Source: CAYUTA01 sp964447605 (GTDB lineage: Bacteria; Bacillota; Clostridia; Christensenellales; CAG-138). From it: a DNA stretch of 64,000 bases. The DNA lies in contig CAYUTA010000002.1 of NCBI GenBank assembly GCA_964447605.1, forward strand, positions 21,399-85,398. The letters are read 5' to 3'. The position numbers and the translations under genes were made by a program. Below the pieces are notes generated by a model that worked only from the letters and a program-made list of their open reading frames with translations, was not told where the DNA came from and did no database searches. Shown in pieces: positions 1 through 8,517 of this stretch (position 1 is its first letter; each line of letters starts with the position of its first letter).

Positions 1-1111
1 TGCGGTAGTTCTCCGGATAACGGGTTACAAGGGTTTCGTCTGAAATCCATCCCTCGATAATGCCGTTATAATACTCCTCCTGCACGGAGGTTTGCATATA
101 GGTGTCAAACGCCTGCTGCACCTCTTCATATGGAATCTCGCGCGCAGGCTCGTCCGCCAGGCGTTTGATGATATGGTAGCCATGCTGGGATTTCACCGGT
201 TCGGAAATATCGCCTTCCTGGCCCAGCTTGAGCGCCGCGTCAAGAAACTCGGCACTCAAGCTCGCGCCTTCGCCAACCAGATAGCCGGCGGCATTTTCCT
301 CAGCTTTCATGCCCGGATCGGTGCCATATTCGGCCAGCAGCGTGTCAAAGTCTCCGCCCGCATCCAGCTTGGCCTTCACCTCGTTGGCCGTCTCCTCATC
401 CTCCACCAGAATGTGCTTTACGCGGAACAGTCCCTCGGGCACGCACAGCGGCATCGCCGTATAGCCGTACATCGCATTGGTCTCATAAGAAAAATACATC
501 GAGGGCGTCTCCGCAAACAAGGCCTTCTGCGTTGCCAGCTCCTCGTCATAGCGCGCCTTAAGCTCCCCGGCGGACAGGCCCGCATCCGAAATGAGCGCCG
601 CCTTATGTTTGGCCACAAGCAACTCGTCCTCCGCGCTCGTGAGCAACTCCTTCTTCATCTTGTTGACCGTGGTGCCGTTTTGTACCAGCGCATCGGTAAA
701 CAGCTTCTGCGCATATGCATTGACGTCTGTGGAGCCGGATTCCTTCGCCGCGTCGACAAAAGACTGATATGTGGAGTCATAGGCCTCCCGCGCGCTCGTT
801 TTCGCCTGCTCCGCCTCTTCCGCGGTCAGCGTAATTCCAGACTGACGCGCCTGGTATGCCGTCATTTCCGAGGCAATGAGCGAATCGAGCAAATAATCCT
901 GAAACGCCTCAACCTCCTCGGCCGTGGTGAGCGGATACCCATAAAACGACGAGTAAGCCGAGCTGTTGTTATAGTAGTTTTCCAGTTGCGCAACCGTAAC
1001 CTCACGATCGCCAACCCTGGCGGCAATCTTTGCCGGCGCACAGCCCGCCAATATGGCGGTCAGCGCCAGTGCAAGAACGAGTGCGCATGCAAAAAATCTG
1101 TTGTGCTTCAT
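1..1111 (-). CDS. PpiC-type peptidyl-prolyl isomerase / foldase lipoprotein (3' end outside window)
   Basis: The frame is open from an ATG at 1111 to the window edge, so the C-terminus is missing. The N-terminus is a lipoprotein signal: a basic start, a hydrophobic run, then LAGC with the acceptor Cys at about residue 24. A long helical N-domain is followed at about residues 225-320 by a parvulin-like segment containing VKHILVEDEE and SQHGYHIIKRL, the usual opening and closing motifs of PpiC rotamase domains. This is the PrsA/SurA-like arrangement, so the protein probably helps secreted proteins fold outside the membrane. AAGGGAGAT upstream of the ATG is a good ribosome site. PrsA itself was not established, so no symbol is given. 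Confidence 0.85.
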   Translation of the reverse strand, partial: MKHNRFFACALVLALALTAILAGCAPAKIAARVGDREVTVAQLENYYNNSSAYSSFYGYPLTTAEEVEAFQDYLLDSLIASEMTAYQARQSGITLTAEEAEQAKTSAREAYDSTYQSFVDAAKESGSTDVNAYAQKLFTDALVQNGTTVNKMKKELLTSAEDELLVAKHKAALISDAGLSAGELKARYDEELATQKALFAETPSMYFSYETNAMYGYTAMPLCVPEGLFRVKHILVEDEETANEVKAKLDAGGDFDTLLAEYGTDPGMKAEENAAGYLVGEGASLSAEFLDAALKLGQEGDISEPVKSQHGYHIIKRLADEPAREIPYEEVQQAFDTYMQTSVQEEYYNGIIEGWISDETLVTRYPENYR

Positions 1112-1336
1112 TCCTAATCCGATCTCCCTTAACTAACAGTCTCAAACGAATGCATTATACGCGGAAACGCAGGGGTTGTCAATCAACGGTCCCCGCCGGA
1201 GGCCGTTGACGCGGCGGATTCCCCCATGCCGCCCTCAAATCTTTATCCGGCGTGGATTTCCCCTGTTACACGCTAGTCCGATCCTTATCAAAAGCCGGCG
1301 GATTCTGCGGCGCTCGCGCGCCGGCTCGGCAAAGGC

Positions 1337-2584
1337 CTACGCCGTAATCTCCGTACCGCCGGCCGGCCGAATCGCCAGACGGTAGCAACAGCCGCCGCCG
1401 AACACACGTTCCATTTCAGCCCCGTATGCCTCGACCTGCGCAAGCGGCACAAGCGCCTGTATCGTCCCGGCAAAGCCGCCGCCGTGGATGCGCCATGCTC
1501 CGTTGTTTTGCAACAACCGCGCCGAGAGCGCGAGCGCAAGCGCAACGCTGCGCTCGGCAGCGTTCGTCGGGCAGGCATTTTGCAGCTGCATAAAGCTGGA
1601 ACGTCCGCTTGCGAGCATCAGCTGCCGGAACGCGTCCATGTCGCCCGCCCTGAGCGCCGCGGCCTGCAGCGGCACGCGCGCATTTTCTTCAAAAAAATGA
1701 ATGGCACGCAGCAACGCCCGGTCGCTTACCTTGCCGCGCAGCCCGCCAAGCGATGTGAAGAACGCAGTCTCGTCCACCTCGCGCAGGCAGCTTTTTTGAA
1801 ACCGCGCCGCCACCTCCCCCATCTCCTGCGGAACGGCGGCATATTCGGGCGTCAGGTCCGCGTGGCTCCCGCCTGCGTTGACGATGCAGACGGAATATCC
1901 CAGCGACTCGATGTCGCAGTCAATGCGCTCAATGACCGGATGCTCCGCATCGGCAAAATCAATTGCGACAAATCCGCCGGATGCGCTGGCAAGCTGATCC
2001 ATCAGCCCGCTGGGCTTTCCAAAATACACGTTCTCGGCATACCGGCTGGCAAGCGCCTGCTCTACCGCGGGCACGCGGCCGTTGTTATACAGATAGGAAA
2101 ATATGGTTGCAATCAGAATGCTGTATGCCGCGGAGGAGGACAGTCCAGAGCCCTTTGGCACGTCGGAGTCGACGCATGCGTCAAACCCGCCGATACGATA
2201 TCCCAGCTGCGCCAGCCGGGCCGCAATGCCGCGTACCAATGCGATGGAGGTGTTGTTCTCCCGTCTGCGCGGCGCCAGATCCTCCGTGTTCAGGAGGATG
2301 GGCGGGTAGCCTGCGGAGCGGATACAAATCCGGCCGTCCGCGCGCGGCGCGACCGCGGCGATAACGTCCAGCGTGACCGCCGCGGCCAGCACACAGCCAT
2401 GCTGATGATCCGTATGATTGCCGCCGATCTCACTGCGGCCGGGTGCGGAAAGCAGCCGCACCTCCTCGCGCATGCCAAAAGCTTCAAAAAATGAATCCGA
2501 CAGCGCCGCATAACGCGCGGGCTGCCGGCGCGCGTCCGCCCCGTAAAGCCTGTTAAGCGCCTGCATGGAAAGCCTTTGTTGCAT
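1337..2584 (-). CDS. galK: Galactokinase (GHMP kinase family)
   Basis: About 415 residues. The galactose-binding signature GRSEIGGNHTDHQ lies near residue 49 and the GHMP ATP-binding motif PKGSGLSSSAAY near residue 150. A C-terminal GGGFAGTIQAL segment matches GHMP motif 3. It should phosphorylate galactose at C1 in the Leloir pathway in the cytoplasm. The frame stays open upstream to 2821, but that extension has no family-like sequence. ATG 2584 is preceded by GGAGGG at nine bases and is chosen as the start. No galT or galE lies nearby. The preceding 280 bases hold mutually exclusive hairpins that could control it. Confidence 0.93.
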   Translation of the reverse strand: MQQRLSMQALNRLYGADARRQPARYAALSDSFFEAFGMREEVRLLSAPGRSEIGGNHTDHQHGCVLAAAVTLDVIAAVAPRADGRICIRSAGYPPILLNTEDLAPRRRENNTSIALVRGIAARLAQLGYRIGGFDACVDSDVPKGSGLSSSAAYSILIATIFSYLYNNGRVPAVEQALASRYAENVYFGKPSGLMDQLASASGGFVAIDFADAEHPVIERIDCDIESLGYSVCIVNAGGSHADLTPEYAAVPQEMGEVAARFQKSCLREVDETAFFTSLGGLRGKVSDRALLRAIHFFEENARVPLQAAALRAGDMDAFRQLMLASGRSSFMQLQNACPTNAAERSVALALALSARLLQNNGAWRIHGGGFAGTIQALVPLAQVEAYGAEMERVFGGGCCYRLAIRPAGGTEITA

Positions 2585-2665
2585 AGCCGTTATCCCTCCG
2601 ATCAAGCATAATGAAAATGCCGTTGTGATATCCGTATCGGCTGCCAAGGTATAACCGAGGGCGCC

Positions 2666-2783
2666 GCAGTCCCGTTTGGGCAATCCAATTTTTCGATTGC
2701 GCACGGCGTTTGCCGCCGGAATGATGAACGCCGGACCGCAGCCCATCGAAAAAGTGTTGCGGCGGGACTGCGCCGGCAGTCCC
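2666..2783 (-). promoter_or_regulatory. Candidate attenuator or terminator leader between ridA and galK
   Basis: On the minus strand GGGACTGC (2783-2776) pairs perfectly with GCAGTCCC (2771-2764), and a T5 run follows about eight bases later, giving a plausible terminator. The same GCAGTCCCG arm can instead pair with CGGGACTGC at 2674-2666, which would dissolve the first hairpin. A further small hairpin, GCAATC/GATTGC, lies at 2680-2700. This could simply be the ridA terminator, or a switch controlling readthrough into galK. No known riboswitch core was recognised. Confidence 0.35.
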
Positions 2784-2863
2784 GTCAATGCAGGAACGGC
2801 CCGTGCCCGCCCGTCTGTCAAAACAGACGATGGAATGGTACGGGAAAGCCGACCGCGCCGTTC

Positions 2864-3247
2864 TCAATCGCACACTGCGATGCATTCAATCTCCACAAGC
2901 GCATCCATGGGCAGGCGGCTGACCTCAACGCAGCTTCTTGCGGGCGGCCCGGCGCCAAACAACTTTCCATAAATGGCGTTGACCGCCGCAAACTCGCCCA
3001 GATCGGTTAAAAATACGGTCGTTTTGATTACATTTTCCGGCAACAGTCCCTGGGATTCCAGCAATGCGGCAATGTTTTTGCAGATTTGCTCCGCCTGCTC
3101 CCCCGCCGTGGCTCCCGCCATACTGCCCGTTGCCGGGTCGATGGCGATCATTCCGGAAAAGAAGGCCAGTCCGCCGGCAATCACGCCCTGCGAATAGGGG
3201 CCTATGACTGCCGGAGCCGCGCTGGTCCGGATGATTTGTTTTTTCAT
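2864..3247 (-). CDS. ridA: RidA family reactive-enamine/imine deaminase
   Basis: 127 residues, the normal family length. It starts near IIRTSAAPAVIGPYSQGV and ends with RSCVEVSRLPMDALVEIE, the typical RidA/YjgF opening and the arginine- and glutamate-containing active-site segment. RidA hydrolyses 2-aminoacrylate and related enamines released by PLP enzymes. A clear GGAGG lies seven bases before the ATG. It is on the same strand as the acyltransferase-like gene upstream and galK downstream, but a 280-base gap with a hairpin separates it from galK. Confidence 0.93.
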   Translation of the reverse strand: MKKQIIRTSAAPAVIGPYSQGVIAGGLAFFSGMIAIDPATGSMAGATAGEQAEQICKNIAALLESQGLLPENVIKTTVFLTDLGEFAAVNAIYGKLFGAGPPARSCVEVSRLPMDALVEIECIAVCD

Positions 3248-3336
3248 TTTCGTTCCTCCCCGCTCAGTCGATGTGATGGGTTCCGCACCGGCAGTACATG
3301 CTGTTTTCGCGCGCCCGGCCTGCCCGCCGGGTTGTG

Positions 3337-4170
3337 TTAAAACGCGGTGTTGACCACCGCGGGCGCCCCCTCAAGCAGCGAGGGATCGAGCATATACTGC
3401 TTGAACCGGGCAAAAAACGCCGCATAATAGCTGCCCGAACAGATGCGCTCGTCGAGCACAACGCCCATCGGCAGGCAGCGTTCATGCACGATTTCACCGC
3501 GCGCGCGCCGGGCGACCTCGCGCATGTTGCCGAGCGTAACAAATACCGACGTGGTGCCGAATTCATAGATATGGTGGAAAATATGGTTGGTCCGGATGCT
3601 GGCAAGATTGCTGATGGTCAGGCTGGCATGAAACGGGCTGGCCTTGATAATGCTTTTGGGCAGCAGTCCATAGCGGTCCATGAGCTTAAAAAGGCCCACG
3701 CCCACATTGACGAGCCCCGGAACGCTCAATAGCGTGGTCATCAGCGCGTCGGTTGCGTTGGTGTCGCCCGTGCCGCGGTTTTCCGTTACATACGCCTCGA
3801 TTTTTTGATGCACGGCGTCGATATCGTCCGCCATCTCAAAGTACATTTTATTCATTGTACCGTCATGCTCGCCGGGCTTGAGCACCACCATCGCAATGGA
3901 GAACTCGTTGCGCTGATAGATGCGTTTGTTGGCGATAAACCGGTTAATCATCGGGAATTCCGCGGCCGCGCGCAAATATGCCGCCAGCACAACCCCCATG
4001 TGCGAATAGCGGTGTCCCTCCTTGCGCTTTGCGTTGAGATACGCCTGCATAGGCGCAACCGGGATATCCAGCTCGATCATGTTCATCGCATCATAACGGT
4101 GCTTGAGAATGTACGGCATGATCGTATACATTGGGTTTGCATCCTTTACCCGTCTTCCATCCTGTCTCAT
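3337..4170 (-). CDS. 2-oxoacid dehydrogenase E2-like acyltransferase domain, active site lost
   Basis: 277 residues resembling only the C-terminal catalytic domain of E2 acyltransferases (CAT superfamily). There is no lipoyl domain and no E1/E3-binding domain. The region equivalent to the catalytic DHRxxDG motif reads DERICSG (residues 240-246), so both the general-base His and the Asp are replaced. A classical acyl-transfer role is therefore unlikely. It may be a trimeric scaffold or act on another substrate. The start is uncertain: the ATG at 4170 has only a distant GGGAG. No E1 or E3 genes are nearby. Confidence 0.7.
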   Translation of the reverse strand: MRQDGRRVKDANPMYTIMPYILKHRYDAMNMIELDIPVAPMQAYLNAKRKEGHRYSHMGVVLAAYLRAAAEFPMINRFIANKRIYQRNEFSIAMVVLKPGEHDGTMNKMYFEMADDIDAVHQKIEAYVTENRGTGDTNATDALMTTLLSVPGLVNVGVGLFKLMDRYGLLPKSIIKASPFHASLTISNLASIRTNHIFHHIYEFGTTSVFVTLGNMREVARRARGEIVHERCLPMGVVLDERICSGSYYAAFFARFKQYMLDPSLLEGAPAVVNTAF

Positions 4171-4235
4171 TTTGCTGTTCTTCTCCCTGTCTTTTCGTTC
4201 GGTGCGGCGGCAATCCTGCCGGGAACCCGCTTTGT

Positions 4236-6803
4236 TTATGGTTGCCCCGTGACGGCCGGCGTCCAGTATTTTGCGTTATAGAGGTCGGTCAGCCGGTAGG
4301 TCATGCGGTAATTGTCGTTTCCAACCGTCGCGTTGCCGACGACCCATTCCCCTGTGGCGCTCATCCGCTCGCCAAGATAATAGGCGTCGCTGTATGTGCC
4401 GTCATAGGCATAGTAATCACAAAGGAAATCGATCTGATCGCCGCGCCTGATCTCAATAAGACCCTTGGCGACCGTATCGGCCGTTCCCTTGTAATCCGGC
4501 TGCGCGCCGAGTACAACGCCATATGGATTGGCCTCGTCAAACACAAGGATGATGTTGACGCGTTCGCCGTTTAACATGGCGGGCACGCGCCCCGTAAAGG
4601 CATCGCCGCCGTCTACGTTCGACCGGCTGATGAAATAGTAGGCGACGATCTGTCCGTTGAGCGACAGCCAGGTTCCGTCGTATTCCATCACAAGATCGCC
4701 GTCTTCGTTCCAGTCCATCACCGTATCGAGGCCAAGATCGATGTACCCTTCGCCATCGTCAAGGAAGACGTTCTGCTCAAGCGTTTTCACAAACGACCAC
4801 TGCTCCTCGGACAGCGCGAGCACCATCCGCCCATTTTTTTCCGTCAGCATCAGGTTGGCAAAGTTGGCGGCGGTTGCCGTTTTGGTAAAATACTGCTTTG
4901 AGGCGCCGAGCAGCCCCCTGTTGACCCAGCTGCTGTCCGCATCGCCCGTCACGGCGGACAGGTCGCGGCTTTGCAGCAGCGTCTCAAGCAGCGCCGACAC
5001 CATATCCGCCGAGCCATAGGAGGACGCGGAGGAAGAATCCGCGGACGAGCCGCCGGCCTGTTCAAGCAGGCTGCCCAGCAGGCTGCCGGAGGAATCGCCG
5101 AGCAACGAACCGAGCGGATTGCCGCTGCCGCCGGAGACCACGCTGCCGCCCGCCGCCATCGAGGCAAAGTCGGTAATGCACTTGGCATAGCTGTCGTCGA
5201 CGCCGATCTTTTGATAGGTCGCCACCGCCGTGCTCACGCTGCGCAGCGAGTTGTATGGAAAATAGATGGAGAGTCCGTTTGCATGCGAAAGGTTCGCGCC
5301 CACGCGGTTATACTTGACGCATCCGCGCAGCGCCCGCGCAAGCGCGTTGCTCTCTTCGGTATCCAGATTCTCGGCAAAATGAATCAGGTCGATCTGATTG
5401 ATTTTTTTGCTTGAGGAAAAGTCGCGCGCGCCGCTCCTTGCGTCGGCGACCAATTGATACTGATCGCCGGCGATCAGATCGCTCGTTGCGATGGAAAACG
5501 TTTTAAACGCCCCGGGCACGGTGCCGGAAAGTTCGGCAAGGTCGGTCAGCGAGAGCGTCGCGCTGCTCTGCGGCGCGGACTGTCGGCTGTACTTGACAAA
5601 GTCGTCGATAATCTGCTTGCCGATATCCACCGTGGACATGGAGGCGTCCTGCGACAGCCGCGTCAGCCAGTTGGTATAGTACCAGCCGGTGCCGGGCTCC
5701 GTGGCTTCGGAAGCAATCAGATAGTCGGCGTACTGCTCGCTCACAAGCGCCGTTTCCAGCCCCGCCATCAGGCACGCGTCAAAGCCGATGAAGTCGAATT
5801 TGCATCCGGCCGCTTTGAGCGCGCCGTCAAACGCGTCGAGCGCCATCGTTCCACTGCCGGTAAACAACTCGTCATAGCCGTATCCGGAGATCGAGCCGCC
5901 GCCATGATCCCACATAATGAGCATATAGCGGTCGGCCGGGAAGTTCTGCCTGCCATAGCGGATAAACTCCGTCAGCGTATCCGCGTCCACCATCGGCTTT
6001 TTGCCCACATCGCTTTCCAGCCGCTTCAGACCGCCCGATTTCACCTGATAAATCTGGCAGGTACGGTTGCTGACCAGCGAATTTTGCCACTTGGATGCAC
6101 CGCCCGTTTCTACGAGGATATTGACGTTATCGGAGATGTTCGCGGCGACCATCTCCTCGAGATCATACGTCGCCATTGCGCTCTTGCTCTCGAGATCCGC
6201 GCCGCACATGTAGATAAGAACGGTCGCAGTGTCGTTCCCGTTTCCGCGCAAGTTCGTATAACGCCCGCGCGCCGCTTCGTGCACCGTATAATCCGGTTCG
6301 TGCGCGTGATACGCCGCATCGGATGCGGTCGAAACCGCCGCCGTACCGCCGTTGAGGCTGCCAATAAGCTCGCTCAGGCTACCGGGCGCAACCGTGGGCG
6401 GGCTTGTGCTCACCGGTTCGGAAATCTCCGTCAGACCGCCTGTTTCTCCTGAACCATCGTAATCATAACCTGAAAACGGGCCGCTGCCGGAATACATGCG
6501 CATCAAAAACCAGACGCCCGCCAGAAGCAGCGCAAGGATGACGATGCGTTTCAAACAACCGCTTCTGCTGCCGCCGGAACCGCTCGCCGCCTTGCCGATC
6601 AGGATTGCGGCAAGGATGCCCAGCAGACCGCCTCCGCCGCCCGCCCGGCCCCCGCCGGAGCCGCCGCTCCCACCGCCGGAAAAGCCGCCGCCTGTGCCGC
6701 CGCCGACCGGGCCGCCTCCAAGTCCGCCGCCGCGCCGGTTTGCATTCCCGCCGCCGGATACAGTCCGCTTCTGCCGGCCGCCCGGCCTGTTTGTTGGACT
6801 CAT
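4236..6803 (-). CDS. Clostripain-family (C11) cysteine peptidase, membrane-anchored, glycine-rich N-terminus
   Basis: 855 residues. Residues 1-80 are mostly Gly with a few basic residues. A membrane segment follows at about 87-103, then a Ser/Thr/Pro-rich linker. The peptidase domain begins near residue 195 (LIYMCGADLE) and has the family's catalytic His in MWDHGGG (H300) and Cys in FDACLMAG (C344). A second Gly/Ser-rich stretch lies at about 560-610, followed by a C-terminal domain of unknown fold. The topology suggests a type II anchor with the protease outside the cell. C11 enzymes cleave after basic residues and often mature by self-cleavage. Confidence 0.85.
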   Translation of the reverse strand: MSPTNRPGGRQKRTVSGGGNANRRGGGLGGGPVGGGTGGGFSGGGSGGSGGGRAGGGGGLLGILAAILIGKAASGSGGSRSGCLKRIVILALLLAGVWFLMRMYSGSGPFSGYDYDGSGETGGLTEISEPVSTSPPTVAPGSLSELIGSLNGGTAAVSTASDAAYHAHEPDYTVHEAARGRYTNLRGNGNDTATVLIYMCGADLESKSAMATYDLEEMVAANISDNVNILVETGGASKWQNSLVSNRTCQIYQVKSGGLKRLESDVGKKPMVDADTLTEFIRYGRQNFPADRYMLIMWDHGGGSISGYGYDELFTGSGTMALDAFDGALKAAGCKFDFIGFDACLMAGLETALVSEQYADYLIASEATEPGTGWYYTNWLTRLSQDASMSTVDIGKQIIDDFVKYSRQSAPQSSATLSLTDLAELSGTVPGAFKTFSIATSDLIAGDQYQLVADARSGARDFSSSKKINQIDLIHFAENLDTEESNALARALRGCVKYNRVGANLSHANGLSIYFPYNSLRSVSTAVATYQKIGVDDSYAKCITDFASMAAGGSVVSGGSGNPLGSLLGDSSGSLLGSLLEQAGGSSADSSSASSYGSADMVSALLETLLQSRDLSAVTGDADSSWVNRGLLGASKQYFTKTATAANFANLMLTEKNGRMVLALSEEQWSFVKTLEQNVFLDDGEGYIDLGLDTVMDWNEDGDLVMEYDGTWLSLNGQIVAYYFISRSNVDGGDAFTGRVPAMLNGERVNIILVFDEANPYGVVLGAQPDYKGTADTVAKGLIEIRRGDQIDFLCDYYAYDGTYSDAYYLGERMSATGEWVVGNATVGNDNYRMTYRLTDLYNAKYWTPAVTGQP

Positions 6804-6943
6804 CGCTTCCCAATCCCTCCACGGTCAAAATTTCCAACCGCCGCCCCGGTCGCCATGTTGCCAGAGCATAAGTAATCATAATATAACATCTTCATAAACT
6901 TCCGTCCAGTTGTGGGCGAATGATTTTTGTGATAAACTAAAGT

Positions 6944-8419
6944 ATGTTTACGCCATATATCGGCCAATTCATACGCAGAGCGTCGGCTTTGTGTATCCTG
7001 CCGGCGCTGATTGCCTGCCTGGGCTGTAAAATCTCTCAGCCTGCGCCGCAGGCAAGCGACGCGCCCATTTTACTGATGCCCGGCGAAGCCGTGCCGGTTT
7101 CCGAAACGGCGCAGGCGCCGGAACCTGCGTCGCGGCCGGGCCTGAGATACCTGTTTTTATTCATTGGCGACGGGATGGGCGCCAACCAGGCGCTCTGCGT
7201 CAACGAGGCGCTCGCACAGCAAAACAAGCCCTCGCTTTGCTTTACACGGTTTCCCATCCAGGGCGGGACCGTCACCAACAACGTCCACGGCAAGCTGACC
7301 GATTCCGCGGCCGCGGCAACGGCCATCGCCACCGGGCACAAGACCGCAAACGGCATGCTGGGGCAGGATGCGGAAGGGAACCGCCGCATCACCATCGCCG
7401 AGACGCTGCATGCGGCAGGCTACGGCGTCGGCGTTCTGACCACGGTTTCGCTCGATAACGCCACGCCGGCCGGTTTCTACGCGCACACGGCCGCACGTAC
7501 GAATTACCGCGAGATCGGGATCGACCTGTTCATCAGCGGCTTCGACTATTTCGCCGGCGGCGGGTTCCATGACGGCGCGGATATCGCCGCGCTTGCCGCG
7601 GAGTTTTCCTATTCCCTCGCCATTGGCGACGCGGCCGCCGACACGGTTCCCGCCGGTTTTAAAATGGTGCTTTCCTCCGAAACACTCGCCGACGACCGCG
7701 GCATGCCGCTCGCGCTGGATGCGGATGCGGTTCGCGCGGGCCAGCTTGCCCGTAACCTTACGCGCGGCGTCGAACGGCTGGCAGACGATGGCAAGGGCTT
7801 TTTTATCATGGCCGAGGGCGGGCGCATCGACCTCGCCTGCCACTATCATGACCCGGGCGGGCTGTATGCCGAGACGCTCGACTTCGACCTTGCCGTGCAG
7901 GCGGCGGTCGCTTTTTATGAAGCGCATCCGGAGGAGACGCTCATCATTGTGACCGCAGACCACGAAACGGGCGGTTTGGTCCTGGCGGAAGGCGACCGGG
8001 CCGCGCTGGCCCGGCAGGCCGTCTCGTGTGACCGGTTCGACAAGACCCTTGCCGAGCGTTTCAGGGCGGATAAAACCGCTTTCGAGACCGCGTTGCCGGA
8101 GATCTGCGCGGCATTCGGCCTCTCGGAACCGACCGACGAGGAGCGGGCGTATCTCAAGACCGCATACGGGCATACCCTGAGCGGCAAGCTTACCAAGGCG
8201 CAGGCGCTCGAGCGCTACGGCGTGTATTCGCCCGTGGCCTCCGCTGCGGCAAAGCTGGTGGCGCAGCGCGCCGGGCTTTCCTTCAGCACCCATGGCCACA
8301 GCAGCGTCAACGTGCCCGTGTACGCGCTTGGCCGGGGCGCGGAGCTATTTTCCGGTACGTATGAAAACACCGCAATCGCGGAGAAGATTATGGATCTGGT
8401 TGCGCAATTTGGCGCATAA
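6944..8419 (+). CDS. Alkaline phosphatase family lipoprotein
   Basis: 491 residues. The N-terminus carries FIRR, a hydrophobic run and a lipobox LIAC (Cys25). The alkaline phosphatase core is clear: FIGDGMG with metal ligand Asp76, KLTDSAAAATA with nucleophile Ser121, VTADHETGG and THGHSSVNVP with the metal-binding His residues. It should release phosphate from organic phosphoesters outside the cell. It is divergent from the C11 peptidase across 140 bases. A possible promoter TTGTGG-N17-TAAACT (6910-6938) ends only five bases before the ATG and no Shine-Dalgarno is visible, so the message may be leaderless. No pho-box was recognised. Confidence 0.9.
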   Translation: MFTPYIGQFIRRASALCILPALIACLGCKISQPAPQASDAPILLMPGEAVPVSETAQAPEPASRPGLRYLFLFIGDGMGANQALCVNEALAQQNKPSLCFTRFPIQGGTVTNNVHGKLTDSAAAATAIATGHKTANGMLGQDAEGNRRITIAETLHAAGYGVGVLTTVSLDNATPAGFYAHTAARTNYREIGIDLFISGFDYFAGGGFHDGADIAALAAEFSYSLAIGDAAADTVPAGFKMVLSSETLADDRGMPLALDADAVRAGQLARNLTRGVERLADDGKGFFIMAEGGRIDLACHYHDPGGLYAETLDFDLAVQAAVAFYEAHPEETLIIVTADHETGGLVLAEGDRAALARQAVSCDRFDKTLAERFRADKTAFETALPEICAAFGLSEPTDEERAYLKTAYGHTLSGKLTKAQALERYGVYSPVASAAAKLVAQRAGLSFSTHGHSSVNVPVYALGRGAELFSGTYENTAIAEKIMDLVAQFGA

Positions 8420-8517
8420 GCGGCCGGAAACTCTTTGAGCACACCCGCGTCCGGGGCGGGCGCATATAGCAACGAAAACATTCATAATCCATATGAAAGA
8501 AGGCTGGGAGACGTACG

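Noticed and set aside
92..1117. Plus-strand ORF of 341 codons
   Set aside because: Antisense shadow of the PpiC-type lipoprotein gene; Arg/His-rich with no family signal.
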